Assembly (NCBI GenBank): GCA_025738555.1
Contig: JAOVFP010000014.1
Location: 372,001 to 436,000 of the forward strand
Direction: 5' to 3'
From: Cyathus striatus
Taxonomy: Eukaryota > Basidiomycota > Agaricomycetes > Agaricales > Nidulariaceae
DNA length: 64,000 nucleotides
Under the pieces are notes generated by a model. That model ran no database searches. It saw nothing but the letters and a program-made list of their open reading frames with translations, and was not told the DNA's origin. Position 1 is the first letter of the stretch, and every line of letters begins with the position of its first letter. A program made the position numbers and the translations under genes. Shown here piece after piece: positions 12,491 through 24,800 of this stretch.

Positions 12491-13751
12491 CTAGTCATTG
12501 GCACACTGTATAAAGCCCCTTTCATACGCCATCGGTAAAAACCCTTTGATATGTTCGATCTTCAACCTCGCCGACCACAGCTTTAACCGCGTCCCCTTTG
12601 CGAGCCTGCTACCACGCGTTAGCGTAAGATGCACTTCCTGCAGACTTGAGAATAGTGGTCCTGTCAGGAGCGTGTCTAAGTTATCAGGCTGCGCGGGGAC
12701 TGGGGCTGAATTGGTTCTGGTGTTGGGTCTGTATTCAATTATTATTTCTTTTAGTTCATTATCTTTGGACGCTTTGGAGAGAATTTCTCTGGAAAAATCC
12801 AGCGGTGAGTCGTCCCAATGGAAATTTGCGAACAATTTGACTGTACGAAGATGAATAAGACCGCTTATATCGAGCTTCGATAAAACGACTGGCAGACAAT
12901 TTTTAATAGCCAATATACCGCTTACTTATTATTGAGAAGATGTCATCTTTCCAGTGAGATATCTCTGGAAGCTCGAGTGTGATCAGCGTGTTCCTGTGTT
13001 TTGTTATCAAGCTGGGAGCTATGTCCATGACGTCCTCGACTGAATAACAGCCCGAAATTATTAACTTCTCCAATTTGCAGAAAGGTGGTCGGAGCTCATC
13101 CAGTAGAGGTCTTATACTCCTAATATCTATGATTTTACCTATGGTAATACTTTTAAGGAAGCGACCATCTGGCTCGGCAAATAGTAGTTGTGGTGACACC
13201 AGTGTCATGGTTTCGTTGTCAGGATGATTATTTCGGAAGCTGGAATCACCAGAGAGCGTCACAGAGGGTATGCGAGTAAAACACCTTGCCAAACTGATTG
13301 GCATGTCACAGATTTTGTAGAGCTCGAGTTGTTTAAGAGAATGCATCAAGAAAATTGAAACCAATGCTTGTTTCAAATCTTCTGTAAACTCCGGCCAACT
13401 AGCAAATGCAAATGTAAATGTAATGATATTTGGAAACACACTGAGCATGGTGGGGAGCCCAGGGTGATTTAGAATTTGACAACCAACAGAGCCACTATAG
13501 TCGAATTCATGGAAATATAGTGCAAGCTCTGGGGATGATAGAAATGCATCACAAAGGCGAACATATCTTTCGAGTGATTCTTTGTAGCATCCCTGGTTCA
13601 AAGTGACTGAATGGAAAATGCGGCGACGCGACACTTGCGAGAAGTCACTACGAACTAAAGCGCATGCTTTAAGAGATCGAATGTCACTAGCGTCAATTTT
13701 ATTGATGATAGCTTCAATGATTTCAGGAGGGATATTAATTGGGGCTGCCAT
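12491..13751 (-). CDS. F-box protein, paralogue B
   Basis: Tandem paralogue of the gene at 10784-11947. Exons 13751-12926 and 12888-12491 give 407 residues. The N-terminal F-box is clear: INIPPEIIEAIINKID, SLKACALVRSDFSQ, RRRIFHSVTL. The rest aligns with copies A and C throughout and ends with an intact C-terminal block (HIKGFLPMAYERGF). The intron position is conserved, but the donor used by A and C is changed here from GT to AT. A GTAAGC 21 bases downstream restores phase, leaving a very short intron of 37 nt. Without splicing the frame stops at 12903. The flanking DNA on both sides also matches that of copy A, so the whole ~1.8-kb unit was duplicated. Expected role: an SCF ubiquitin-ligase adaptor of unknown substrate. 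Confidence 0.75.
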
Positions 13752-14857
13752 ATAGTCCAGGAAATTAGGGAACTGAAAAGGTTATGAGAGTTTATATATA
13801 ATAAAATCATATAACTCTCACTGAAGGTTTGGTTACTGGCCGCAGAACTTGAAAATATCTTTGGAGGTCTTCTGGGAAATAAGAAGGCAATATGTGCGTA
13901 AACTGAACAGCCTTCGCTTATAAGCATTTTATAATAGCATAGTCTATTAATACATGTCTACATATAGTAAAAAGTATTAGTAAATGCCAGTCGTCAGCGA
14001 CCAAGGTGACATCAAATTCTTTCCTGATAACTGGTCGCCCCGTACTAGAATTTTTTGGGCACGGATCCCAAGTCCACACTAAAATACTTTATTTGAGGAA
14101 CGAAAGCATTCAACTTCGTCTCTTAGGTCATTTGCCCGTGATACACTAAAACACTAGGCTCTATCACTGAACGACACCTTGCTTAAACCTTCTATCGGTT
14201 TACTTTCGTGCTCGTAGAAAGTTTTGAATGTAGAATTTTCAGCAACAAATCAACCATTCGGGGGAATTGGCTGGATGAAATCAATTAACTTGATCAAGTG
14301 TCGGAAAAATCGAGATTGGCATATTTGTTCAGACCTGGCCATATCAGGTCATATAAGGCCATCAGTATTTAGGGGGGTCTATAGCCCTTAAGAATCAAGC
14401 AATAGTGAATCATAAGCATCATCAGGTATAGCTCAGCGCGATGTAAATGATAGCTACATATATAAGTTATGCAGCTAATCAGTACTTATATTACTGTTCA
14501 TCACTATGGGTACAGATAAGTCTGAAAAGAATGTGTATAGAGTGTAATACTGAGAACTATGATCAACAATGACATGGAAAATCCAAATGGTCAGTAAGTT
14601 TTTTGTGATTCCCATTTATATCTATGGAAGGCATCAGTGCGGAGACATTGCATACAATTAAATCTTCAAGGTAAATAAATATAGCCATTCATAATATACA
14701 TTCAAATTCATAGACTTGTACAACACACATAACACAACTGTTGCCAATCTCAGAAAACTAGCTCTCCACTGATCCAAACCTTTGTCTTGGACGAATGTAG
14801 GAAAGTATGTTTGAAGGGCATATGCTGTAAATCAAAATGATTAGCAAGCACTCATAC

Positions 14858-15080
14858 AATTTTTATTTTTATTTTTAATCCATTCTTTATTGTCAGTTGT
14901 GGCAGGCCATATGTCGCGACATTGCAATGACTACATGTAATGTAAGTACGTAGAGTGTTTGTAAGCACTGTGTTATGTAAGGTTTGATAACTGCATCGGG
15001 TTGTGATGGTAGCCTTGGGACTACCCCACACCATAGTATGGGGGCCAGGAGGGTAATCATACATCTATATATTGCCTGTC
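14858..15080 (-). mobile_element. Possible retroelement 3' end
   Basis: On the minus strand a GACAATAAAG block is followed by TTAAAAATAAAAATAAAAA. This resembles the 3' tail of the LINE ending at 45604 (GACAATAAAC, then AAAATAAAAAAATAAAAATAAA). It suggests the tail of a related LINE, or of a SINE that shares LINE tails. No coding remnant can be identified upstream. Confidence 0.3.
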
Positions 15081-16254
15081 TGTTATATCTGTGTCCAGAT
15101 ACATCATGCCGACATTCCCACATGACCTTCTAACATACCCGGTCCGTTCCCAGAATGTACCTGCTTTGGGTTTACACTTCCCGACATTCCCACCCAGGAA
15201 CGTACCTGGAACCCGTCAGGTTTTCTATCAGATACTTCGGATATGTAGTTTCTCTTATGACAGCCTCACCGCGTCATTATAACATTACTCCTCTCTTCCA
15301 TTCTTCCTTGTACATTTCATTATGGTCAATGTAGTTTAGTTTCTTATTCTTCATTCTGAGCGCGTCATTTGCACCACTACTCCTCTTTGCCCAGTCTTTA
15401 TTTTGTTTACTTACACTTAGTATTCTGTCTCCGGATTAGTATCTATGTCTTACTAGTACATATAAATAGTCTTCCAAATGTACTAGGTAGTCTTCAGTAT
15501 TCATATAAACTCTGTACACTTTCTTCCTACTCTAAGTTCCAAAACTCACTCCAGGTTTTCCTTCAGGTTTCTCTCCCACTGCCTAGTGTAGTGGCGAAGC
15601 CCTCTCTTATACTCTGGAATGTCTTCCTCTGTTGAATATTGTCTTCCTCAAAATAAGAACCATTCCCTGGGGATATCCAGGTGGTGCAGCACATATGCTG
15701 AAGCCATGGTTCACTTCTGCACTTCCACTCTCATTCCTGTACCCATACTCACTTTGGGTTTCCGTTATAGTTCTCCCCCACCCTCCAGGTGTCTTAGCAT
15801 TCATTTCCCAGTAGGAAGGGAATTGGTACGTAACACTGTCACCTATTTGTCACAATCCAAATCCCCAGCTCCAAACCATATCACTTTCCCAGTCCACCCA
15901 CCAAATCCTACTCAGGCTCATTCTGGTGCAATTCCCAGGCCACAGTGGTCAAATTCTGGCTTGTGCCATTCCCTTACTCACACCCTTGGCCATTTTATTG
16001 GGTCACCACTCCAGGCGGCAAGTCACTGGGTTCCCAATCCGGCTGCAAGCCTGGCTCTGGTATGGAACTACAGGATAAGATGGCCTGGACCTTCAGCACT
16101 TCCAGATGCTGTTGTCAGTTTATTGGTGGATGTTTGGTGCTGTGATAGGTTTTTGGTGCTGGGTAACAATGTGATGCAGGCTGATGCAGGATGATGTAAT
16201 CAGCATGGTTGGAAGGTGAAATTGTAGGGCTGGAAAATAATGCCAGGGCATGGA

Positions 16255-16330
16255 TTGAACCAAGGAGCTTGTCACTCAAGTGGGGATTTTCCATCCCCTG
16301 CCCACCAGGGTGCAATGGTAGGCATGTGCA
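16255..16330 (-). repeat. tRNA-like pol III promoter stretch, possible SINE head
   Basis: Read on the minus strand, a TGGTGGGCAGG stretch resembles an A box. It is followed about 45 bases later by GGTTCAATCC, a good B-box match. The stretch does not fold into a proper tRNA cloverleaf that I can see. A tRNA-derived SINE head is a reasonable but weak reading. Confidence 0.3.
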
Positions 16331-17566
16331 ATGGAGACCACTATGCCATTGTGCCCCACTCATACAATCAAAATCAGCTCACCATCAGTCATGTTAACAA
16401 TGTTTGTGGCACTTCCAAGACTAGTTGTTGGTTTCCAAGGCTGTGAGGGAGGCAGGGTATTGTGAGTTAAAGAGGTTTGCCTAAGTATATATCAGCTATT
16501 CAGTTAGCATTGTCAAGATATCAAGCACTGTACCCAACAATGGAGAAAGAGTGTCAATGACACAATTGGGGAATTCATCCAACTTCACTATGTCAATACT
16601 AGGTGATTCTTTCATTTTGAGGATGATGGTTTAGATTTGGTGGGTTTGGACTTAGAACCACAGCAAGACATTGGGGGGTTTTGACTTCAATACTTGTCCA
16701 AATTCCAACTCAATCATATATGCAGTGTGAATGTGTTGTGTAGTCAGGTCCAGGCTGGCAACTTGGAGCATTGCTCCAACTCCAAGGATGTACCAGCAGA
16801 TTTGTGCAGAGGCAAGCTAAGCAATTACATCATTCAAATGAGAGCTTCTGTACACACCTTGCTGCAGGATGTGTCTGCATAAATGATGAGTGTTGTTAAT
16901 TTTACAGCATCAATACATATGTTGAAACTCTGGTCAACTTACCTTTAAGGGAGTATTGTTGACATGTGTTCTTGCATCCAGTGCATAGGTGGTGGTCAGT
17001 CTTGGCCTTTTGAAACATGTTATGGAGTTAATGCAATGTATGGAAAGGATCGAGCACCAGGATTAGTGCCACTCCAACCATAGGTGCAAGAGAAGGGTCA
17101 TGAAGGGAACTGTACTTATTTGGCCATTAATATTTCATATTTGATGGTAAGCCCTTGAGCACTGAGCACTCCACACATGATAAATTTCATGTGTAATGTT
17201 TGACGTCTCATTTACTTGAACTTCGGCTTTTGCTCTTCCTTATCAGCCCTTCTCTCTACTTCACTGCTTGCACTATCTAACTTAATTATAATATTACATT
17301 TACACAATAACAGTGAGTTTTGCACACCATGTCTCAGTGTACTACCATAAACTGATTTCTATGGTGTCACTCCTCATGGACACTCTCCAAACTTGTGTGA
17401 TACCACTCCTGTTTCACTTCCACACTCTCCCAGACAGAAGCATGGGCAGAGATATGTTTCTATGAGAATAGTTTAACTTAATTGATACTAGTATTAGTAC
17501 TTCAATTAGACACTGGCTAGTAGCCATGAACACATCTAACTTAGTCATTTTTGTAGATAAATGCAT

Positions 17567-19698
17567 CAGGAAATTCCCCATTGACTAAATTAGTCAGGTT
17601 AGTACAATTAAGATATACCCCTTATCTTATAGTTCCTTACCTATACCTAAATGTAACATATTTCGGTTTAAATGTACTAATGCACACATATACTACTCAC
17701 TAATTTCAGCTTAGCATTACTTAAATATACTTGATATATCATAAATAAGTTAAGATAAGTTACCAGCAGCAGCTAATTGTAACTTAGTCCTAACTAAATA
17801 TCATTTATGTCAGTAGACACAAAGATATATGTTCTGATATCAGTAATGATTAGTATTTAACATTTACACTGTATCCAAGTTGTACATAGAATACTTATGA
17901 TGTCTCTACTTAAGTCTTATACATAATTCTAATTTTTCAATAAATAAAATGCACTTCAAAGTTATAACATTCAATGGTTTATCAATATATATACTTGTAC
18001 TTAATGCACAACTAAATTGTCAGGTCTTGATGTGGAAATGTGACAGTTACTGAAGTGCTGACAGCTGCCATTGAAGTCAAGTTGACTGGGGGAGGGGCAA
18101 TCGCTGTAAGAGGTCACAGCTGCTGACTAAGTACACAGCCACCTGAAATTGTGAAAATCAATGAACACTGATCTTGAATGCGTCACATAGACTCCATTAT
18201 TTATTTCATGCTCTACAACTCTCCTAAACTTCTTTTAATTTAACTGATTCAATGTAAATTATATATCAATAATAGAGAAAGATATTCTATGTTGTAAGTA
18301 ACTTATGCTGCATCGTCATAATAATCAGATTCATAGCCCAAGTCTTTGCCTGAGCCACCTGAAATGAGTTGCCAGCCAATCAGACACAATTAACACATGA
18401 CTGATTCCATGTCACGGACATGTTGATGTTCAACTCTTTCAACTTGTTCCACTTCCCCCATCTTCCCCTTGCTTTTCCCCTCTCATCTTTCATCCCTTTC
18501 TGTTTCCACTATCTATTGCTGTCCTCATCCCTCAAGACCTTTTTGGACCTTTCATCTACTTTCATTCTGGGTGATAGGACATGGCAATTCAAGCTTTCAA
18601 GAGTCTGGGTGTGTTTGGTTTGTGTTTCATAAAGCTAGGAGTCCTGCCAGTAAGTCCCCCATTCCTTTTACTGATATCCCACTATTGAAGCTTGAGGTTT
18701 GGTTACAGGGACCCCCCAGCCATTACAAGCACCCACCCATTTTATTTCCCTCACTCACACTGTCTCTCATGTGCATGCCCTCTTACTCTCACTCATCTCT
18801 AGTGTAAGCCCCTCCTTGCTCTCTTGCTTGCACTGTTTCTCACTCGCATGCTCTCTCACATTCTCTCATCTCTTGTGTGTACACCCTCTTACTCTCTTTC
18901 ATGCACCATCTCTTGTGTACATGTCCCCCCACCCTCTCATGCAACACCCTGTGCATGCCCCCTCTCTCTCATACACTGTCTCTTGTGCACACCCCCTCTC
19001 TCTTACTCCTATGCTGTCTCTTTTGCATGCCATCTCTCTCTTTCTCCTGCACCATCTCTTTTGCATGCCCTCACACTCTCTCTTGTGCACTGTCTCTCAT
19101 GTGCACTCTCCCATTCACATCATCTCTTGTGTGCTCTCACTCTTGCACACACTCTCTTGCATGGTCTCATGTGTGGGCTCTCTCTCAGACTCTCTCAGAC
19201 TGTCTCTCATGTGCTCTCTTGCCACGTTCTTGCTCTTTCACACACTGTCTCATTCCTCTCTGTTGCTCTATTTCCTCATTATCAAATATCCCTTGTCAAT
19301 TATATAGACAGTTGTTACTGCTTTTATTATAGTTATTGTATTTAGTTTAGTATAATATATTGTGTCATGCTTGTTTATTGGTGATATGTTATGAGATAAG
19401 TCCACCTAATCCCAACCTATTCTCTATTTATGAGCAATTTATATTGTAAGAACCTACCTAATATTTGCCTAATGCCACCACATAAGTGGTATGGTGTGAT
19501 TAAATTATGTTAATTCACAATTTAAATCACCTAAGTTCAAGCTAATCACTCCTTACTTCAACATTTTTAGTCAGAATAAGTATGGGACCTCAGCTTATTT
19601 ACCTAAAACATCTTATAGTACTTTTTTCAACTAAATTTACCTGAAACCAAGCTTATTTCAACCTTAATTGACTAAATTTGTAATATGGGTATTTCCTG
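17567..19698. mobile_element. Candidate TIR element around minisatellite
   Basis: The left end reads CATCAGGAAATTCCCCATT and the right end, reverse-complemented, reads CATCAGGAAATACCCATATT. Both are followed by a TTTAGTCA/TAGTCA-like block, so imperfect terminal inverted repeats span about 2.1 kb. I find no target duplication and no transposase. It could be an old non-autonomous DNA transposon or a chance match in AT-rich DNA. Confidence 0.3.
18720..19260. repeat. CT/TG-rich minisatellite
   Basis: About 540 bases of degenerate tandem units built from CTCTCTCATGTGCA and CTCTCTTGTGCACAC with variable spacers. The plus strand is almost purine-free for long stretches. All overlapping open frames (rich in Ser, Leu, Cys, His) are consequences of the repeat. 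Strand asymmetry of this kind can form triplex or slipped structures, but nothing shows a role. Confidence 0.85.
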
Positions 19699-20084
19699 AT
19701 GACTGACTGCATAATATAATACATGCTGCAAAGGATTTCCAGTGGTTACAGTAAACTACATGGGGGAATATGCAACATACATGTGTAAAGGGACAAGCTT
19801 ATAGACACAGATATAATACTGATATTTTTATTCAGATACATCTATCAGCTATGATGATATTGATCATAAGTGTATGACCTGGTAAATAACTGATATGACT
19901 GTCCAAAAAGTGTTCCAATACCTTACATGGTAATGTAGTAAGTTGCTTGCAAGCTTAGAGCACTAATGTTATGGGGTAATATCAGCTTCTGACATAGAGT
20001 GTAAGTTCATTTATGGACTGATAAATGGGGTGATATGTCTGGAAGTGAAACCTGATGAGCATTGATATGGCTGTCAGAAGGCTA

Positions 20085-20240
20085 TTTTGATTTTTCTGAC
20101 AAGAGGAAGTGATTTACAATTTCCATGCCATCATCATACTATTAGGTTATCTAGTGATGAAAACAGTAAGTTGGTCCTACTTATACAAGTAAGTACTACA
20201 CATCCAATTGGTCATCTGATGCTTATAAGCATTCTAGTAA
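20085..20240 (-). repeat. Relic of F-box gene 3' flank
   Basis: The stretch AAGTGATTTACAATTTCC, then GCCATCATCAT, then CTAGTGATGAAAACAGTA closely follows the 3' flank of F-box copy B (12360-12425: AAGTGATTTACACTGTTTCC, GCCATCCTCGT, CTAGTGATGAGAAAAGTA). No F-box coding sequence follows. The relic suggests that another family member, or a duplicated flank, once lay here and was lost when the 14-20 kb repeat region was built. Confidence 0.5.
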
Positions 20241-21501
20241 ACACAAGTAAACAAGCCCAGAATCGACTCTGAACTAATGGGTCTCGTTCATGGCAAGTCC
20301 TGTTCTCTTTCCTCTCTCAATCCTCTCCTTCAACATTCCTTTGTTCTTAACCTTTTAACTTTTCTCACTATATTTCATGTCCACTCATGTCCTCCCTCGC
20401 ACCACTTCAACAAGCTCACCTAGGCTTGCAAATTCATAGGGCCATCTAGAGTTTGTCTTTCTCTGAGTCCTAAGTACTGAGCTGAGTCACTCCTCTTCTC
20501 CCCCTTTTCTCTTTTACCCTCTTCTCCAGGGACCACAAGCACAAGTTTTGCATTGTACCACAGAGTTCCTTTGAGGATTTGAGTACCATTCCCCAACAAG
20601 CACACCAAACTCTAACCCCACAAATCCCCTCCTCTACTTCTTTGGCTCACGCAAAGCCTTACGTTCAAGCCTCAGGCTTCAGGAGTCTTGCAGGAGTCAC
20701 AAATCTCTTTCGTCATGCAACAGGCCATAGAAACTGCCCAATTATCCCTCCAATAATCCAATGGCAACACCTTCATTCCAGTTCTTTTGCCTTTACTTCC
20801 TGATTCCAACCTGTCTCTACCTATGCTCTCTCCCTTGAAACCTGCCCTTCGCTCTTTAGGCTAAAATGAAATAATTCGGTTATCTACATCCCACTGTGAT
20901 ACAGTAACTCCTTCAACCTACTATCTAAAAGTACTGGCAACCTCCAACTGTCCTTGCTGATCAATTCTACAAGATAATCACAAAACCATTGCAAGATTTG
21001 AGAAATCACATTGAATGTTTGATAAAACCACATCACCTCCCACAGAAGAGCTGTTCCTGTGAAGATGTTGCTAGACAGCAGGGGACAGGAAATGCAGGAT
21101 CTGATTATTATTTGGTTCCTAGCGCTGGGGAAGAAGAGAAGAGTAACAGAGCAATCCATGGCCCAAGGGAAAAATTTTGAATTTCTGGCATAAGGATAGG
21201 TGGGTAGGGAAATGCCCATCTACAGTAAAATATTTTAGGTCGCTTAATTGTGTAGCATGAAGTAGTATTTAAATGGGCTTTGGAGGATTGCCATTAAACA
21301 CCCTCAGGTAAGATTATGCTGGCTAAGTCCACTACCTATACCTGTGAGATTAGTTAACAAATTTGAAGTTGAGGTTGAAACAGCCAAGAAACAGCTGCTG
21401 CAGGGCTGTGTTCATAGTTAAGTACAACATTGAACCAACCCCATGGGTTGAACAAAAAGCAAAACTGAATTCCAATGACTCCTCCTTAACTAAATCTTTA
21501 T
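20241..21501. other. Intergenic region upstream of U6
   Basis: No supportable gene. Open frames up to 111 codons on either strand (for example 20884-21219, minus) lack recognisable domains, splice-consistent neighbours or signal peptides. The last ~60 bases before 21502 should contain the U6 promoter. CTTTAT just upstream is not a convincing TATA box. Confidence 0.45.
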
Positions 21502-21525
21502 GTCCCCTTCGGGGTGACATATGAA

Positions 21526-21556
<31 letters not shown>

Positions 21557-21617
21557 GGCCCCTGCACAAGGATGACACGCTTTCCCGGAGTGGTAGACCT
21601 ACGGGTCTCAATATTTA
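21502..21617 (+). ncRNA. U6 spliceosomal snRNA
   Basis: U6 forms the catalytic core of the spliceosome. The 5' stem-loop CCCC-UUCG-GGG is followed by AAAATTGGAACGATACAGAGA, which contains the ACAGAGA box that pairs with the 5' splice site. Then come AGATTAGCATGGCCCC (AGC triad and U2/U6 helix region) and TGCACAAGGATGACACGC (internal stem-loop). After GACACGC the 3' tail is not the usual one. It ends in a perfect 5-bp hairpin, AGACC-UACG-GGUCU, at 21595-21608, followed by a T-run at 21618-21621 that suits pol III termination. No intron interrupts the core. The exact 3' end is uncertain by a few bases. Confidence 0.92.
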
Positions 21618-21807
21618 TTTTGTCTTTTGTATGAGGTCCAGACAGAACGTTGCCGCAACAAATTAGATGATCTTGATACTGGATTGCAAGATGTGAAGCT
21701 TTGAGATATTAGTATATTAACGTTTACATGACATTTTAAATATCAAAGTTGTAAGACTATAAATATAAGTATATACAGTTACATATGATATCAATGATGT
21801 CCGGCTG

Positions 21808-24800
21808 TTAAGATCCTTCAAGTTGCAAGCGATTCACATTTCCTTTACACAATTCAACTGAGCCATATTGTTCAGCTCTCTGAAAGAGAGGAATTGCTTT
21901 GCACCAGAGATCCTTCGCTTTCTCCTTATCACCTTTTCGAAAAGCAATATCTCCAATTCGAAGCATGCAGTCTGCCTTTCCCCGATGAATATCCATCTTT
22001 TCATATCCAAAAATTGAAGCTTCAAAAAGCGAAAGTGCAACTTCATCATCCCCTTCGTTCACAAATATATCACCGATGCGTCGAAGGCCACTGTGAACAT
22101 AAGGTTGGCTATAATTCCGAGCCCGTAAAATTAAGACGATGTATTGGTTCATGGCAAACTGTAATTTCTTTTCGGCGAGATAGATGTCACCCATCATTTC
22201 AATACACCGCAAGGTGGTCCATCCAGCGTTATATCTAACGTTGAGAACTTCCTTCCTGCAGATATCCCGTGCTTGTACAAATTTTCCCGAGAGGAATTTT
22301 ATATGAGCCTTATTTAAGGCATGATCCGTAGCAATGATGCTACCTGTACCTAAAGTGGCCTGTATGAGCTCTACAGAAGCCATATCACGAAGTGTATACT
22401 CATTATTGGCCCTCCCTGTCAGAAGGTCGATTTCGATTATGCTTATTAAGAATTGCGCTCTTTGAGCTTGCCCTTCCTTCGTGGTGGGATCTCCAGCGCC
22501 TTCGTTCCTGGAAAGTCGCGATAAAACACTGCGAGACTCGTTGTATTCAGATTTAAAATAGTACACTGCGGCAAGGTAGTAATCTTTTGTCATTGTTACC
22601 GGAGAGGATTCTTCAACTCCAAGAGCGGTAAAAATAGCTTTCGACTGTTTTAGCGCTGTCAGGGCACGAGTAAAGTTGCCATTATTGAGATGAATCGATC
22701 CTTCCTGTATAAGGCAGCGAATCTCGAGCATGGAAGAACCGGAGACCCTTGCAAGATCTTTGGCTTCTTGGAGTGACTTCAGTGCTTCGTATAATTTCCC
22801 CGAGAACTTCCAGACCTGCGCCATCGCATGGTGTGCAATTCCTTGTAAACGCGCGTTTTTAGATTCTATGGACGCTTGAATGGATTTTTCCATGCATGCC
22901 ATAATATCAACTTGGTCTAGCGATGCATCGTCATAGTGAAACGAATATTCGGAGAGCGCGAGGGCATTGTACGCTCGGACTATCCAAAAAAGGTTTGCAC
23001 GAAGTTCCTAAAAAGAAGTATACGCGTACCTAATCCGTCTTTGTTCCCAACTGCTTCAAAGACGTGCACTGCATTCCATAGATTTGTACGATGATTTTCC
23101 GCGTCGTGAGTACCCACACTCAGAGCCACTGCATACCAGTACCATCCACCCCATTCATCCTTTTCGAGTTCTTCAACATCATGTTTAATAAGTGATAAAA
23201 GCGAAGTGGTGTCAAAACCAGTAAAAGTATCGACGATAGTCAACTTAATGACACAACGCAATGCCTCTCGTCTAGCTTCGCCACTCAACTCCAGTGCGAA
23301 TCTTATCAATGAAGCGATATTTCCTAAATTAGAATTGATCTGTCGAATGAGACCCGTGGGGGGATTATCCCGGAAACTATATAAAACATTGACGAATTCA
23401 CTGAAGTGCTTCCCGAGAGGAGCATAAAGCTCCAACGAAGGTGGATGGATTTTGAGCATGTATTCTCTGATAGGAGTAAGACACTTCAATCTCCCAGAGT
23501 TGTCGACATAAGCCAATGCTGTTCGGCACAGAACCGTTTTACATTTGAGGATCCCTAGAATAGGCATTCCGATTTGCTTCAATGCCGTATCCGAAATCCC
23601 ATCCGGAAGTAACGCAATAGCAGTCAACAACTCTCGAGCTCCTCTATGGGCGCGAAACCGAGGACTGGAAAGTGACAATCCAATCGAAATATCCAAATTG
23701 CTCGTCTTGTCCTCTCCATCTGTGTACAAATAAGCCTTCTCTTCTTTCCATCGGAGAAGTACAGACGCACAGCCTTCAAAACTCGCAAGCTGCGCGAGGA
23801 GCTTGACTGCGAGCGGGAGATTGTCGGTCAGATGAAGTAATTCCGGGATGTGGGGATCGTCTTCAGGCTCGTCTGAGATTTCGACAAAAATAGACTTCGC
23901 GGCTTCGAAGGAGAGTGGCTGGAGGGGAGATAAGAAGGGTCGGGTCCATCTTGGGCCGGAGGGGCGTTCAGTACCTCGTATTGTGACCTATTGAGAATAC
24001 CAATTAATACTTAATAAGTCGTTTTCAAAGATACAGCTTACGATAACGGTCAGTCGTTTCACACCACATAACGCACTTAGGAATTCTTCAGTCTTTGGCC
24101 GCCTCGGACCTTCCCAAGGACTCTCAAAGTTATCCAATACCAGCAATGCATCATTGTACTCTGTCCTGGCTTCAAAGTACTCCACGATCGCTCGTCCTGG
24201 CTTTCTTGCGTTTTCGATACCTAACGACAACGTCATCGCATTGTGCAGTTCTTCAACAGATCCTGATGAATCGCATGCAATAAAGTATCGCTGTGGATAT
24301 CTGTCAATGATATCGCCATGGTGCAGAGCTGCCAATGCGAGTGACGTTTTCCCAATTCCTCCTTGACCAAGAATCGCTATTCGTGCTGCCTCAGGACCCT
24401 GCAAAGCAGAAAGGACCTGTTTAAGTTCCGAATCACGTCCATAGAATATCTGTGGCTCCGGTGGAAGAAGAGACAGAAGCGTGCTTGTGCTCTGATCTGA
24501 GTTTGCTTTCTGCTACTTCTCAGATTTACGATCAAGTAAAGCTTATTAAAGAAATACCAGTTTCAACGTCGACGTTTTCGACTCTAGGACAACCATAATT
24601 TCTTGATGTCTCCTGTTTGCTTCCGCTTGAATTTGAGCTAGGGTCGCTGCTGTGATTATTGTAGATCTAATCTAATCGCCCAGTTAAACGATGTTAGCGA
24701 AGGTTAAATCAACTACTTACTCCGAAATTATCCATCGCAGCCTTCATCCCTTCCTTGCAGTCTGCTAAAAGCCTCGATATCTCTGCGTGTCTTCTTATTC

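Larger units (their letters stand above)
14160..20040. other. Gene-poor, AT-rich, CpG-poor repeat region
   Basis: Nearly 6 kb without a supportable host gene. CpG is rare and AT content is high, unlike the flanking genes. It holds a CT/TG-rich minisatellite at 18720-19260 and a candidate terminal-inverted-repeat element at 17567-19698. It also has a tRNA-like promoter stretch near 16255-16330 and an A-rich tail near 14858-14885 resembling the 3' end of the LINE at 45.6 kb. The long open frames at 18.4-19.3 kb are by-products of the simple-sequence array. Confidence 0.5.

Noticed and set aside
18420..19345. Several overlapping plus-strand frames of up to 202 codons
   Set aside because: They translate the CT/TG minisatellite in all three frames; there is no start context, splice pattern or domain.
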